Shown here: piece after piece, positions 15,424 through 22,676 of the stretch
Layout: each line of letters opens with the position of its first letter
Numbering within the stretch: the first letter of the stretch is position 1
NCBI GenBank assembly: GCA_964469455.1
Contig: CAYXZX010000015.1
Span: forward strand, 1-27,196
DNA from: Fen-999 sp964469455
GTDB lineage: Bacteria > Pseudomonadota > Gammaproteobacteria > Burkholderiales > Rhodocyclaceae
Length of the DNA: 27,196 nt
Direction of reading: 5' to 3'
Notes under the pieces: model-generated
Database searches by the model: none
The model's input: only the letters and a program-made list of their open reading frames with translations
What the model was told of the DNA's origin: nothing
Position numbers and translations under genes: made by a program

Positions 15424-15995
15424 GAGTCTCCGGCGCGGCGTTGTTTCCGCTGCTCGTGCTCGGCGCGCTGGCCGCGGCGACGTTCTGGCTGGAACAGGCC
15501 GGCCAGAGTGACCCTGGCGCACCTCGCGCAAAGGATCGCCACGATGCCGATTTCTGGGTGAACGGCGTGCACATGCGCGGATTCGACACCAGTGGTGCCC
15601 TGCACCACGAACTCACGGCGAACCGTCTCGAGCATTATCCGGACGATGACACCACCATGGTGATCGAACCCCGCCTCAATTACCTGGAAAATCGCCGCAT
15701 GTCGGCGACGGCACGACGCGCCTGGGTTGACAGGCAGGGCGATCATGTCCTGCTGGAAGGCGATGTCGAAGTGATCCGTCCCGGCGAGAAACCGGGCTCA
15801 CCCGAAACGGTGGCGACCACGACGCGCCTGCATGTGATGCCCGACGAAGAGAAGGCCCACACGGATGTTCCCGTAACGATCCGGCAGGGTCAGTCGGTCA
15901 TCACCGGCCAGGGGGGCATCGCAATCGACAACAAGTCACAAATCACCGTGCTGCTCGGTCCCGCGGCAGCCACCATCCACAGGAATCCGCAATGA
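15420..15995 (+). CDS. lptC: LPS export system protein LptC
   Basis: Inner-membrane-anchored periplasmic protein (191 aa) that passes LPS from the LptBFG transporter to LptA. One N-terminal transmembrane helix (residues ~7-24, ALFPLLVLGALAAATFWL) is followed by a periplasmic beta-jellyroll with characteristic segments DFWVNGVHMRGFDTSG, HHELTANRLEHYPDDDTT, ARRAWVDRQGDHVLLEGDVEV and a last part GQSVITGQGGIAIDN. The start ATG 15420 overlaps the kdsC stop. Upstream in-frame codons back to 15258 read through kdsC and are not part of the gene. Its stop overlaps the lptA start by 4 bases. Confidence 0.94.
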   Translation: MRVSGAALFPLLVLGALAAATFWLEQAGQSDPGAPRAKDRHDADFWVNGVHMRGFDTSGALHHELTANRLEHYPDDDTTMVIEPRLNYLENRRMSATARRAWVDRQGDHVLLEGDVEVIRPGEKPGSPETVATTTRLHVMPDEEKAHTDVPVTIRQGQSVITGQGGIAIDNKSQITVLLGPAAATIHRNPQ

Positions 15996-16552
15996 GAACC
16001 AGAACCGTTGCCTGGAATGCCCTCCTGCTTGCCCTCGCCACCTTCCTGACCGTTCCGCCAGCCCGGGCCGAACGCGCCGACCGCGACAAGCCGGTCAATC
16101 TGGAGGCCAATCGCGTCACGATAGACGACGCGAAGAAGACCCAGGTGCTGGAGGGCAATGTGCAACTGGTGCAAGGCACGCTGGTGATACGCGCGGAAAG
16201 GATCGTTGTCAGCCAGGACGCCAATGGCTTCAACAAGGGCGTTGCGTTTGCCGCGAGCAATCGCTTGGCAACCTTCCGCCAGAAGCGGGAAGCCAAGGAC
16301 GAATATATCGAGGGCGAAGCTGAACGCATCGAATACGACAGCCGAGCCGACAAGGTCGAACTGTTCAACCGCGCCTACGTCAAGAGCGGACAGGACGAAG
16401 TGCGTGGTCAGTACATCGCCTACGATGGCAAGACCGAGAACTACGTCGCCACGTCTGGATCACCGGACGGTGAAAAGGCCGGGCGCGGCGAGCGCGTCCG
16501 CGCCGTCATCCAGCCGAAGCACAAGGACGGCAGCAAGCCGGCCGGGCAATAG
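15992..16552 (+). CDS. lptA: LPS transport periplasmic protein LptA
   Basis: Periplasmic bridge protein (186 aa) whose OstA-type beta-jellyroll oligomerises between LptC and LptD. It has a signal peptide MRTRTVAWNALLLALATFL then TVPPARA, cleaved after residue 26. The jellyroll signature is visible: DKPVNLEANRVTIDDAKKT, VLEGNVQLVQGTLVIRAERI, EGEAERIEYDSRADKVELFN, KSGQDEVRGQYIAYDGKTE. The highly charged tail ends KPAGQ. The start ATG 15992 overlaps lptC. In most betaproteobacteria lptB and rpoN follow immediately; here neither does, and 252 bases of non-coding DNA leading to a phasin gene follow. Confidence 0.94.
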   Translation: MRTRTVAWNALLLALATFLTVPPARAERADRDKPVNLEANRVTIDDAKKTQVLEGNVQLVQGTLVIRAERIVVSQDANGFNKGVAFAASNRLATFRQKREAKDEYIEGEAERIEYDSRADKVELFNRAYVKSGQDEVRGQYIAYDGKTENYVATSGSPDGEKAGRGERVRAVIQPKHKDGSKPAGQ

Positions 16553-16656
16553 GTCCGGGGGCCAGGGAAATGCGGCAGCGCAATATCTACGGTAACCCCA
16601 ACGGTCGTTATTCTAGACAACATAATGTTTTGTATATAATTATTTTTAGAAAAACC

Positions 16657-16679
16657 TTTTTTGTGCGCCGCACAAAAAA
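16657..16679. promoter_or_regulatory. Perfect inverted repeat upstream of the phasin promoter, candidate PhaR operator
   Basis: TTTTTTGTGC (16657-16666) and GCACAAAAAA (16670-16679) are perfect 10-bp arms around GCC. The repeat ends 3 bases before the -35 element of the phasin promoter, inside an AT-rich island that contrasts with the GC-rich surroundings. The half-site GCACAAAA resembles the GCA-plus-A-rich core reported for PhaR of Ralstonia eutropha, as I recall it. It could instead be a transcription stop for lptA, because the + strand has a hairpin, but only A residues follow. Confidence 0.5.
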
Positions 16680-16682
16680 GAG

Positions 16683-16710
16683 TTGACTTCCTGATTCTCG
16701 CTCCTATAAT
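16683..16710 (+). promoter_or_regulatory. Sigma-70 promoter of the phasin gene
   Basis: The -35 TTGACT (16683-16688) and the perfect -10 TATAAT (16705-16710) are 16 bases apart. Transcription should begin near 16717, giving an ~88-base leader before the phasin ATG at 16805. Confidence 0.82.
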
Positions 16711-16716
16711 TGGTCT

Positions 16717-16735
16717 CATGATGCACTGCAACATG
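16717..16735. promoter_or_regulatory. 19-bp near-perfect palindrome at the transcription start, candidate PhaR operator
   Basis: CATGATGCACTGCAACATG reads CATG-a-TGCA-c-TGCA-a-CATG; only one base pair and the centre break symmetry. It sits where the phasin transcript should begin, ideal for repression. TGCA-rich palindromes are the kind of site bound by the PHA-responsive repressor PhaR, which represses phasin genes. The identity of the repressor is inferred. Confidence 0.55.
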
Positions 16736-16760
16736 GCGCTTCCGGAGGGTTGGAAAGCGC
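16736..16760 (+). other. Stem-loop in the phasin 5' leader
   Basis: GCGCTTCC (16736-16743) pairs with GGAAAGCGC (16752-16760), with one bulged A, around a loop containing GGAGGG. It lies directly after the candidate operator and 45 bases before the phasin start. It may stabilise the mRNA or influence ribosome access; I know of no named element it matches. Confidence 0.4.
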
Positions 16761-16804
16761 AGGATGAAAACCTGAACCAATACCGCCCATATAGGAGAAT
16801 CACA

Positions 16805-17359
16805 ATGTACTCAACGCCCGAGCAGTTCGCCGCCGCGAACAAGAACAACGTCGAAGCCCTGCTGACCATGGCGAACACCGCCTTCGCCAGCGCCGAGCGC
16901 TTTGCCGCCCTGAACCTCAACACCGCCCGCAGCCTGCTGGAAGAGACCGTGGCCAACGCCAAGTCCCTGCTCTCGGCCAAGGACGTGCAGGAGCTGATGA
17001 GCATCCAGGCTTCGCTGGCGCAGCCGACCGTTGAAAAGGCCGTTGCCTATTCCCGCAACGTCTATCAGATCGCTTCGCAGACCCAGGAAGAAATCGGGAA
17101 GATCCTCGAAGCCCAGTTCGCCGAAGTGAACAAGAACGTGACCTCGGCGCTGGACAAGGCCGTCAAGAATGCCCCGGCCGGTTCCGACGTCGCCGTCGCC
17201 GCCGTCAAGTCGGCCATCGCTGCCGCCAACTCGGCCTACGACAGCATGACCAAGGCCGCCAAGCAGGTCGCCGAAATCGCTGAAGCCAATGTCGCCGCCG
17301 CGACCAGCGCCACGGTCAAGGCCGTCGGTGTCGCCCCGAAGGCGAAGAAGGCCGCCTAA
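16805..17359 (+). CDS. phaP: Polyhydroxyalkanoate granule phasin
   Basis: Small amphipathic protein (184 aa) that coats PHA storage granules. It has the Phasin_2-type layout: MYSTPEQFAAANKNNVEALL at the start, then heptad-like helices (FAALNLNTARSLLEETVANA, KDVQELMSIQASLAQPTVEK, AYSRNVYQIASQTQEEIGK), an Ala-rich stretch and a basic tail KAKKAA, which is common in betaproteobacterial phasins. The start ATG 16805 has a strong SD, AGGAGA, 6 bases upstream; an in-frame open region back to 16661 contains the promoter and is not coding. It is transcribed alone, from the sigma-70 promoter at 16683 to the terminator at 17403. No PHA synthase or PhaR gene is in the window. Codon use and Ala/Lys richness fit high expression. 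Confidence 0.93.
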   Translation: MYSTPEQFAAANKNNVEALLTMANTAFASAERFAALNLNTARSLLEETVANAKSLLSAKDVQELMSIQASLAQPTVEKAVAYSRNVYQIASQTQEEIGKILEAQFAEVNKNVTSALDKAVKNAPAGSDVAVAAVKSAIAAANSAYDSMTKAAKQVAEIAEANVAAATSATVKAVGVAPKAKKAA

Positions 17360-17402
17360 ACAGTTTGTCTCCTCCTCCCAGCCCGCAACAGGCTGGAGTT
17401 CA

Positions 17403-17433
17403 AGCCCTGGCACTTAGTGCCGGGGCTTTTTTT
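17403..17433 (+). terminator. Strong intrinsic terminator of the phasin gene
   Basis: An 11-bp stem pairs 17403-17413 (AGCCCTGGCAC) with 17417-17427 (GTGCCGGGGCT), with one T-G pair and a TTA loop, followed by six Ts. It sits between the phasin and the convergent CinA-like gene, whose stop is 4 bases further on. Confidence 0.92.
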
Positions 17434-17436
17434 CGT

Positions 17437-18204
17437 CTACTTGCGATCGAAGTCCAGGCCGCGCCGAGCGATTTCCGTCTCGATTTCCGCCATGGCCGGC
17501 GGCACCTTGTCGGGGTTTCCGCGTACGCCGAGTTCGACGTGGCGCCGCTTGGTTGCCGTTCCCAGCGAGGGCAGGCTGAAGACGGTGAGGCCTGGGTAGT
17601 CGCGCTCGATGCGCTCCATGAGATCAACCAGCAGGCCTTCGATGCCTTCCCAGACGATGATGGCCGCCTCGGCTTCGGGCCTGGCGTTGAAGTCGTCCCG
17701 ATAGTAGGTATCCAGTACCCACTCGACCATCGGCCAGGCCATCTCCGGAAAGCCGGGGACGAAGTGATGATCAGCGTAGGAGAAGCCCGCGATGCCGTTG
17801 ACCGGATTCGGAATGATGCGGCTGCCCGCCGGGAATCGGCCCATGTCGAGCATGGACTGCGTGATCGGCCGATTCAGCGAGGCCAGCCGCTCGCGAATTT
17901 TCGCCTCGGCCTCGGGATGCAGTTCCAGCGGCACGCCGGCGGCGGCTGCAGCCGCCTGGCGCGTGTGATCGTCCGGCGTTGCGCCGATGCCGCCGAAGCT
18001 GAACACCACGTCGTCGCCCGCCAGCGAGCGCTTCAAAGCCTCGATCAACCGCGCCCGGTGGTCGCCGAGATACAGCACCCAGTCGAGATGCAGGCCGCGG
18101 GCCGCAAGGATCTCTCGCAACTTCTCGAAATGCCTGTCCTGCCGCTTGCCGCGAATGATCTCGTCGCCGATGATCAGCGCACCGAAGCCTCTCACATCAC
18201 CCAT
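17437..18204 (-). CDS. CinA-like protein: stand-alone molybdopterin-binding (MoCF) domain
   Basis: The product (255 aa) starts MGDVRGFGALIIGDEIIRGK, the typical opening of the CinA N-terminal domain, which shares the MoaB/MogA molybdopterin-binding fold. Visible landmarks are DRHFEKLREIL, VVFSFGGIGATPDDHTRQ (the GG-G-T-DD motif), and IPNPVNGIAGFSYADHHFVPGFPEMAW. The C-terminal PncC nicotinamide-nucleotide amidase domain of full CinA is missing, so it belongs to the short CinA-like proteins, some proposed to hydrolyse ADP-ribose or act on nucleotides. The start ATG at 18204 has GGAGG just upstream on the - strand; the open frame extends to 18801 but overlaps the EI24 gene there. It is last in the hrpA operon and overlaps the EI24 gene by 13 bases. 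Confidence 0.88.
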   Translation of the reverse strand: MGDVRGFGALIIGDEIIRGKRQDRHFEKLREILAARGLHLDWVLYLGDHRARLIEALKRSLAGDDVVFSFGGIGATPDDHTRQAAAAAAGVPLELHPEAEAKIRERLASLNRPITQSMLDMGRFPAGSRIIPNPVNGIAGFSYADHHFVPGFPEMAWPMVEWVLDTYYRDDFNARPEAEAAIIVWEGIEGLLVDLMERIERDYPGLTVFSLPSLGTATKRRHVELGVRGNPDKVPPAMAEIETEIARRGLDFDRK

Positions 18205-18905
18205 AGCCCCTCCTTCGCCCGAAGCTGCCGCAATGCCGACAAACCGAGATGAGTAAACAACAGCGCCGCAAACGCCGGCGCCAGCACGTTGACGAAGGGC
18301 ACATGCGCCGCCAGCGCGGAGACGAAACCCGCAGCCCAGAAGCGCGAGCGCTCGGCAACCACGAGCGAGTCCCGCTCGTCGGCCGTGGCATGCGCGGCCA
18401 GCACGTCGAAACGGAAGGTACGCTGATTGAGCCAGGCGCTCCACAGGAGCGGCAACACCAGCAGGCCGCCGGGCACCAGCAGCAACGGCAGGCTGAGCAG
18501 CCAGCCGATGACGAAGATGAGGCCTGCCATCAGGGTGTTGGCGATGCTGGCCCACACCGCCCCCGGCGCGCCGTGACGGCTGACTTCTGGATAATCGCGT
18601 GCGGCGACGATCGCCATCATGCGCGGCAGCGCAAAAGCCGCCACCAGCACCAGTGTCGTCGCGTAGATCAGCGGCGCAAACGCCAATGCCAGCACCACGT
18701 GGACCAGATATGGCCCGAGCCAGTCGAGCCAAGACCATGCCGGCATGTTCGCCAGCAGCCAGCCACTCATCGGCAGCCACAGGACCCAGGCGACGCCGCA
18801 CCAGCCAAAGAACGACAGCAGGGGCGGCCAGAGTGCCTGCCAGAAAATGTCGCCGCGCGCAAACTCGCGCATGGCGCGCAGGCTCGCCAGCGTTACTTCA
18901 TGCAT
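18192..18905 (-). CDS. EI24 (CysZ/etoposide-induced 2.4-like) family membrane protein
   Basis: Integral membrane protein of 237 aa with four to six hydrophobic segments: SFFGWCGVAWVLWLPMSGWLL, LVHVVLALAFAPLIYATTLVLVAAF, ANTLMAGLIFVIGWLLSLPL (followed by LLVPGGLLVLPLLWSAWLNQ), and FVNVLAPAFAALLFTHLGL. The motif LLVPGGLLVLPLLWSAWLNQRTFRFDVLA followed by the soluble AAHATADERD loop is typical of the EI24 family. CysZ in this family transports sulfate, but the name covers many uncharacterised proteins and I cannot assign sulfate transport here. It overlaps hrpA by 8 bases at its start and the CinA-like gene by 13 bases at its end, so the three genes are translationally linked. Confidence 0.85.
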   Translation of the reverse strand: MHEVTLASLRAMREFARGDIFWQALWPPLLSFFGWCGVAWVLWLPMSGWLLANMPAWSWLDWLGPYLVHVVLALAFAPLIYATTLVLVAAFALPRMMAIVAARDYPEVSRHGAPGAVWASIANTLMAGLIFVIGWLLSLPLLLVPGGLLVLPLLWSAWLNQRTFRFDVLAAHATADERDSLVVAERSRFWAAGFVSALAAHVPFVNVLAPAFAALLFTHLGLSALRQLRAKEGLWVM

Positions 18906-21900
18906 GGTGCCGACCTTCCCACATCTTCTGCAGTCTCTTGACCGAGACTGGCGACGGCGTCTTCAGTTCCTGCGCGAACAGCGCCACGCGCAGTTCCTCG
19001 AGCAGCCACCGAAAGTCCTCGAGCAAGGGATCGGTCTGCCCGGCCTTCAAGAGGGCCATGCGCTCACGCTCCCAGGGCCGTCCTAGCACCTGCCACTCCG
19101 CCATCAACCGTGCGTCGCGCGCCGCATCGGCCCGCGCCTTGTCCAGCCGCAACCCGGCGGCTTTCAGATAGCGCGGGTAATGAGTCAGACGCTCGTAGGG
19201 CACCGTGGCGATGAAATTCTTCGCCAGCAGCGCCGCGAGCTGCGCCGAGATGTCGGCGCAGGCCTGCGGGAAGGCCTTCTGCATGGCGGAGAGACTCTTC
19301 TGCAAGGCCGTATGTTCGGCCAATATCGTCCCGACCAGCCGCCCCACCTCCTGCGCCACCAGCACCACCTTGCCCTTGGCGGTGACGAGCCGCGCCTCGA
19401 AGTCCTTGTCACTTTCCGGCTGCGGTTCGAACAGGCAGGTACGGTCGAGCGTCACGGCGGCGATCTGATCCTTGAGTTCCTTCTCCCTGCCCAGCGCCAT
19501 GAACTGCATGCCCAGCTCGCGCGGCAGGTTCCTGTCCACGAATTTGAGCTGTTCCTTGAGGGCTGCGGCAAAGCGCTCGCGCAGGTCGTCGCGCTCCTGC
19601 TCGGCTTCCTCTTCCTCCGAGGGCCCGGCATAGTCGCCGTACTCGGCACGCAGCTCGGCGAGATTGCGCGACAGCGTCAGCGTGCCGCCGTGCTCGTCCT
19701 CCAGCCGGAAGTTCATCGACAGATGCGGTCGCAGTTCGCCGGGACGGAAGGCGTCGAGCGGCAGCTTGAGCGCGATCTTCTCCTCCACCGCGCGGGTCAG
19801 CGCCCGAACCAGAGGTTCGTCTGTCCTTGCCAGCGCCTCGTCGTGATCATCCTCCGCATCGCAGAACTCCTCGGCAAAGCCGTCGAGCGGCTGCAGGCGG
19901 TGGCGGTACTTCTGCGGCAGCGTCTTCAAGAGGGCGACGACCTTTTCCTTCAGCAGGCCCGGCACCAGCCACTCGCAGCGGGTCGCCGGCACCCGATTGA
20001 GGTCGGCGATGGGTATCGAAAGCGTGACTCCATCCAGCGCGGCGCCGGGATCGTGCACATAGGCGTACCGCCACGACTGACTTTTGAATTCCATCGTCCG
20101 CGGGAAGGCATCGGTGGTGATGCCGGCCGCCTCGTGGCGCATCAGCTGCTCGCGTTCGAGGAACAGCAGTTTCGGTTCCTTCAGTTCCGCCTCGCGCCGC
20201 CACTTGTCGAAAGCCGCGAGCGATGTGATGCCCTCAGGCACCCTGGCGTCGAAGATCGCGTGGATCAGTTCCTCGTCCACCAGCACGTCGGGCCGGCGCG
20301 ACTTGTGTTCCATGTGCTCGATGTCGCGCATCAGCTTCTGGTTGTGCTGCAGGAAGCGCCATTTCCTGAGCCAGTCCTCGTTCACTTCGCCGAGCACCAG
20401 CGCGTGGCGAATCAGGATCTCGCGCGACAGCCTGGCGTCCATGGTCGCGTAATGCACGCGCCGTTTGGCGTGGATCAACAGGCCATGCAGCGTCACTCGC
20501 TCCCAGGCCACCACCTGACCGGCACCTTTTTCCCAATGGGGCTCGAAGACATGCCGACGGATCAGGTGCGCGCCGATCTCTTCCAGCCACTCGGGCTGGA
20601 TCAGCGCAATGCAGCGGGCGAACAGGCGCGAGGTTTCGACCAGCTCGGCAGCGACGATCCAGCGCCCGGCCTTCTTGACCAGCGTCGAGCCCGGGTGGAT
20701 GAAGTACTTGATGCCGCGCGCGCCGGTGTAGCTGCGGTCCTCTTCGTTCCTCAGGCCGATGTGGCCCAGCAGGCCGGTCAGCAGGGCCTTGTGGATCGCA
20801 TCAAAGCTGGCCGGCAGTTCGTTCTCGCGCCACTCGTGCTCGGCGCACAGCGTGCGCAGCTGGCCATGCACGTCGCGCCATTCGCGCATGCGCAGCCAGG
20901 ACATCCACTCGCGCCGGCACCATTGGCGCTGCTTGTTGGTCGACTCGTGCTTCCAGACCTCGTCGGCCGCCGCCCACAGCTTCAGGTACGAGAGGAACTC
21001 CGACTTCTCGTCCTTCCACTTGGCGTGCGCCTGGTCGGCCGTGCCGGCCTGCTCCTGCGGGCGCTCGCGCGGGTCCTGGGTCGACAGCGCCGCGGCGATG
21101 ACCAGCATTTCCTTCAGGCAGCCGTGCTGGCGCGCGGCCAGGATCATGCGGCCGATCTTGGGGTCGAGCGGCAGCTTGGCCAGTTCGATGCCGACCCGCG
21201 TCAATTCCTTGCTGGTTTCGTCGATCGCCCCCAATTCGGCCAGCAGCTGGTAGCCGTCGGCGATCATCCTCGGCGGCGGCGGTTCGAGGAAGGGGAAGGC
21301 ATCGACGTCGCCCAGGTGCAGCGACTTCATGCGCAGGATGACGCCGGCCAGGCTTGAGCGCAGGATCTCCGGCTCGGTGTAGGACGCGCGCTTGGCGAAG
21401 TCCTCCTCCGAATAGAGGCGGAAGCAGACACCGGCAGCCACCCGGCCGCAACGGCCCTGGCGCTGCTTCGCCGCCGCCTGCGAAATCGCCTCGACCTGCA
21501 ACTGTTCGACCTTGTTGCGGTGGCTGTAGCGCTTGACGCGCGCGAGGCCGGTGTCGACCACGTAGCGGATGCCCGGTACGGTCAGCGAGGTCTCGGCAAC
21601 GTTGGTGGCGAGCACGACGCGCCGGCCCTGATGCGAGGCGAAAACGCGCGCCTGTTCCTGCGCCGACTGGCGCGCGAACAGCGGCAGGATTTCCAGACCG
21701 GGCGGATGGTGCTTGCGCAGTGCCTCGGCGGCCTCGCGGATCTCCCGTTCGCCGGGCAGGAAGACCAGCACGTCGCCGGCGCCCTCGCGGTGCGCCTCGC
21801 CCACCGCATCGACGATGGCGTCGTTCACGTCGCGGTCCTTGTCGTCATCAAAGGGCCGGTAGCGCGTCTCGATCGGGAACAGGCGGCCCGAGACCTCGAT

Positions 21901-22506
21901 CACCGGCGCGCCGTTGAAGTGCTTGCTGAAGCGCTCGGCGTCGAGCGTCGCCGAAGTGACGATCACTTTCAAGTCACGGCGTACCACGAGGACTGACTTC
22001 AGGTAGCCGAGCAGGAAGTCGATGTTGAGCGAGCGCTCGTGTGCCTCGTCGATGATCAGCGTGTCGTAGTGGCGCAGGAGCGGGTCTGCCTGCGTCTCCG
22101 CCAGCAGGATGCCGTCGGTCATCAACTTGATGTAGCTGTCGGGCGAGGTCTTGTCCGTAAAGCGAATCTTGAAGCCAACGTGGCGGCCAAGTTCGGACTT
22201 GAGTTCCTGGGCGATGCGCGTCGCCGTCGCCCGCGCCGCGATCCGCCGCGGCTGGGTGTGGCCGATCAGGCCGGCGCAGCCCCGGCCCAGTTCGAGGCAT
22301 ATCTTCGGCAGCTGCGTGGTCTTGCCGGAGCCCGTCTCGCCGCACACCACCACCACCTGATGCTCGCGAATCGCGCGCGCGATCTCCTCGCGCCGCGCAT
22401 TGATCGGCAGCGCGTCATCGTATGCGATGGCTGGCCGCGCGGCCAGCCTGGCGCTTAACCTGTCGGCATCGATGCGGCGCATGTGTTGGCTCGAAGCTTG
22501 AATCAT
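18898..22506 (-). CDS. hrpA: ATP-dependent RNA helicase HrpA (DEAH box)
   Basis: Large DEAH-box helicase (1202 aa from the chosen start) that resolves stalled translation complexes and processes RNA. Walker A GETGSGKTT is at residues 56-64, DEAH at 153-156 (LIIDEAHERSLNIDFLLG), motif III SATLDAERF follows, and motifs V/VI include VVLATNVAETSLTVPGIRYV and QRQGRCGRVAAGVCFRLY. Helicase-associated and OB regions follow, then a long C-terminal DUF3418-type region, giving the ~1,200-1,300-residue length of bacterial HrpA. I chose ATG 22506 (MIQASSQHMRR); the frame extends to 22593 with non-conserved sequence, and an ATG at 22482 is also possible. None has a clear SD. It heads the - strand operon with the EI24 and CinA-like genes. 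Confidence 0.93.
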   Translation of the reverse strand: MIQASSQHMRRIDADRLSARLAARPAIAYDDALPINARREEIARAIREHQVVVVCGETGSGKTTQLPKICLELGRGCAGLIGHTQPRRIAARATATRIAQELKSELGRHVGFKIRFTDKTSPDSYIKLMTDGILLAETQADPLLRHYDTLIIDEAHERSLNIDFLLGYLKSVLVVRRDLKVIVTSATLDAERFSKHFNGAPVIEVSGRLFPIETRYRPFDDDKDRDVNDAIVDAVGEAHREGAGDVLVFLPGEREIREAAEALRKHHPPGLEILPLFARQSAQEQARVFASHQGRRVVLATNVAETSLTVPGIRYVVDTGLARVKRYSHRNKVEQLQVEAISQAAAKQRQGRCGRVAAGVCFRLYSEEDFAKRASYTEPEILRSSLAGVILRMKSLHLGDVDAFPFLEPPPPRMIADGYQLLAELGAIDETSKELTRVGIELAKLPLDPKIGRMILAARQHGCLKEMLVIAAALSTQDPRERPQEQAGTADQAHAKWKDEKSEFLSYLKLWAAADEVWKHESTNKQRQWCRREWMSWLRMREWRDVHGQLRTLCAEHEWRENELPASFDAIHKALLTGLLGHIGLRNEEDRSYTGARGIKYFIHPGSTLVKKAGRWIVAAELVETSRLFARCIALIQPEWLEEIGAHLIRRHVFEPHWEKGAGQVVAWERVTLHGLLIHAKRRVHYATMDARLSREILIRHALVLGEVNEDWLRKWRFLQHNQKLMRDIEHMEHKSRRPDVLVDEELIHAIFDARVPEGITSLAAFDKWRREAELKEPKLLFLEREQLMRHEAAGITTDAFPRTMEFKSQSWRYAYVHDPGAALDGVTLSIPIADLNRVPATRCEWLVPGLLKEKVVALLKTLPQKYRHRLQPLDGFAEEFCDAEDDHDEALARTDEPLVRALTRAVEEKIALKLPLDAFRPGELRPHLSMNFRLEDEHGGTLTLSRNLAELRAEYGDYAGPSEEEEAEQERDDLRERFAAALKEQLKFVDRNLPRELGMQFMALGREKELKDQIAAVTLDRTCLFEPQPESDKDFEARLVTAKGKVVLVAQEVGRLVGTILAEHTALQKSLSAMQKAFPQACADISAQLAALLAKNFIATVPYERLTHYPRYLKAAGLRLDKARADAARDARLMAEWQVLGRPWERERMALLKAGQTDPLLEDFRWLLEELRVALFAQELKTPSPVSVKRLQKMWEGRHHA

Positions 22507-22614
22507 CGACCCGAATAATAAGGAGACTCGAGGCAGTGACCTTAATTGCGCTGAAATACAGGAATTTGGCGGCGGCACTTCCCGAAGGCGCAAGCCAACC
22601 CATTAGACTCTCGT

Positions 22615-22661
22615 TATACTGCGATAAAAATTACCAGGCTCCGTCCCATCGAGGCGGAGCC
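22615..22661 (+). promoter_or_regulatory. Possible promoter and leader hairpin of the redox operon
   Basis: A TATACT -10-like element (22615-22620) is followed by a GC-rich hairpin: GGCTCCG (22637-22643) pairs with CGGAGCC (22655-22661) around an 11-base loop. The hairpin ends 4 bases before the AGGAG SD at 22666 of the GltD-like gene. No good -35 is seen. The hairpin may tune translation or mRNA stability of the operon. Confidence 0.4.
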
Positions 22662-22676
22662 GAATAGGAGTGGCAT

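Noticed and set aside
16635..16640. A second TATAAT upstream of the phasin promoter
   Set aside because: No -35 element lies at the right distance (TCTAGA at best), and a much better promoter is present at 16683-16710. It is probably a by-product of the AT-rich island.
18192..18905. Calling the EI24-family protein CysZ, a sulfate transporter
   Set aside because: No sulfur-assimilation genes are nearby, and the family includes many non-CysZ members, so only the family name is used.
19180..21357. Long + strand open frame (725 codons) opposite hrpA
   Set aside because: It is the antisense shadow of hrpA in GC-rich DNA. Its composition (many R, Q, H, V, no domain pattern) is typical of a non-coding frame, while hrpA has all helicase motifs.
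22592..22620. Full sigma-70 promoter for the redox operon
   Set aside because: Only the -10 TATACT is convincing; the -35 position reads AAGCCA. I kept the -10 as a low-confidence element only.
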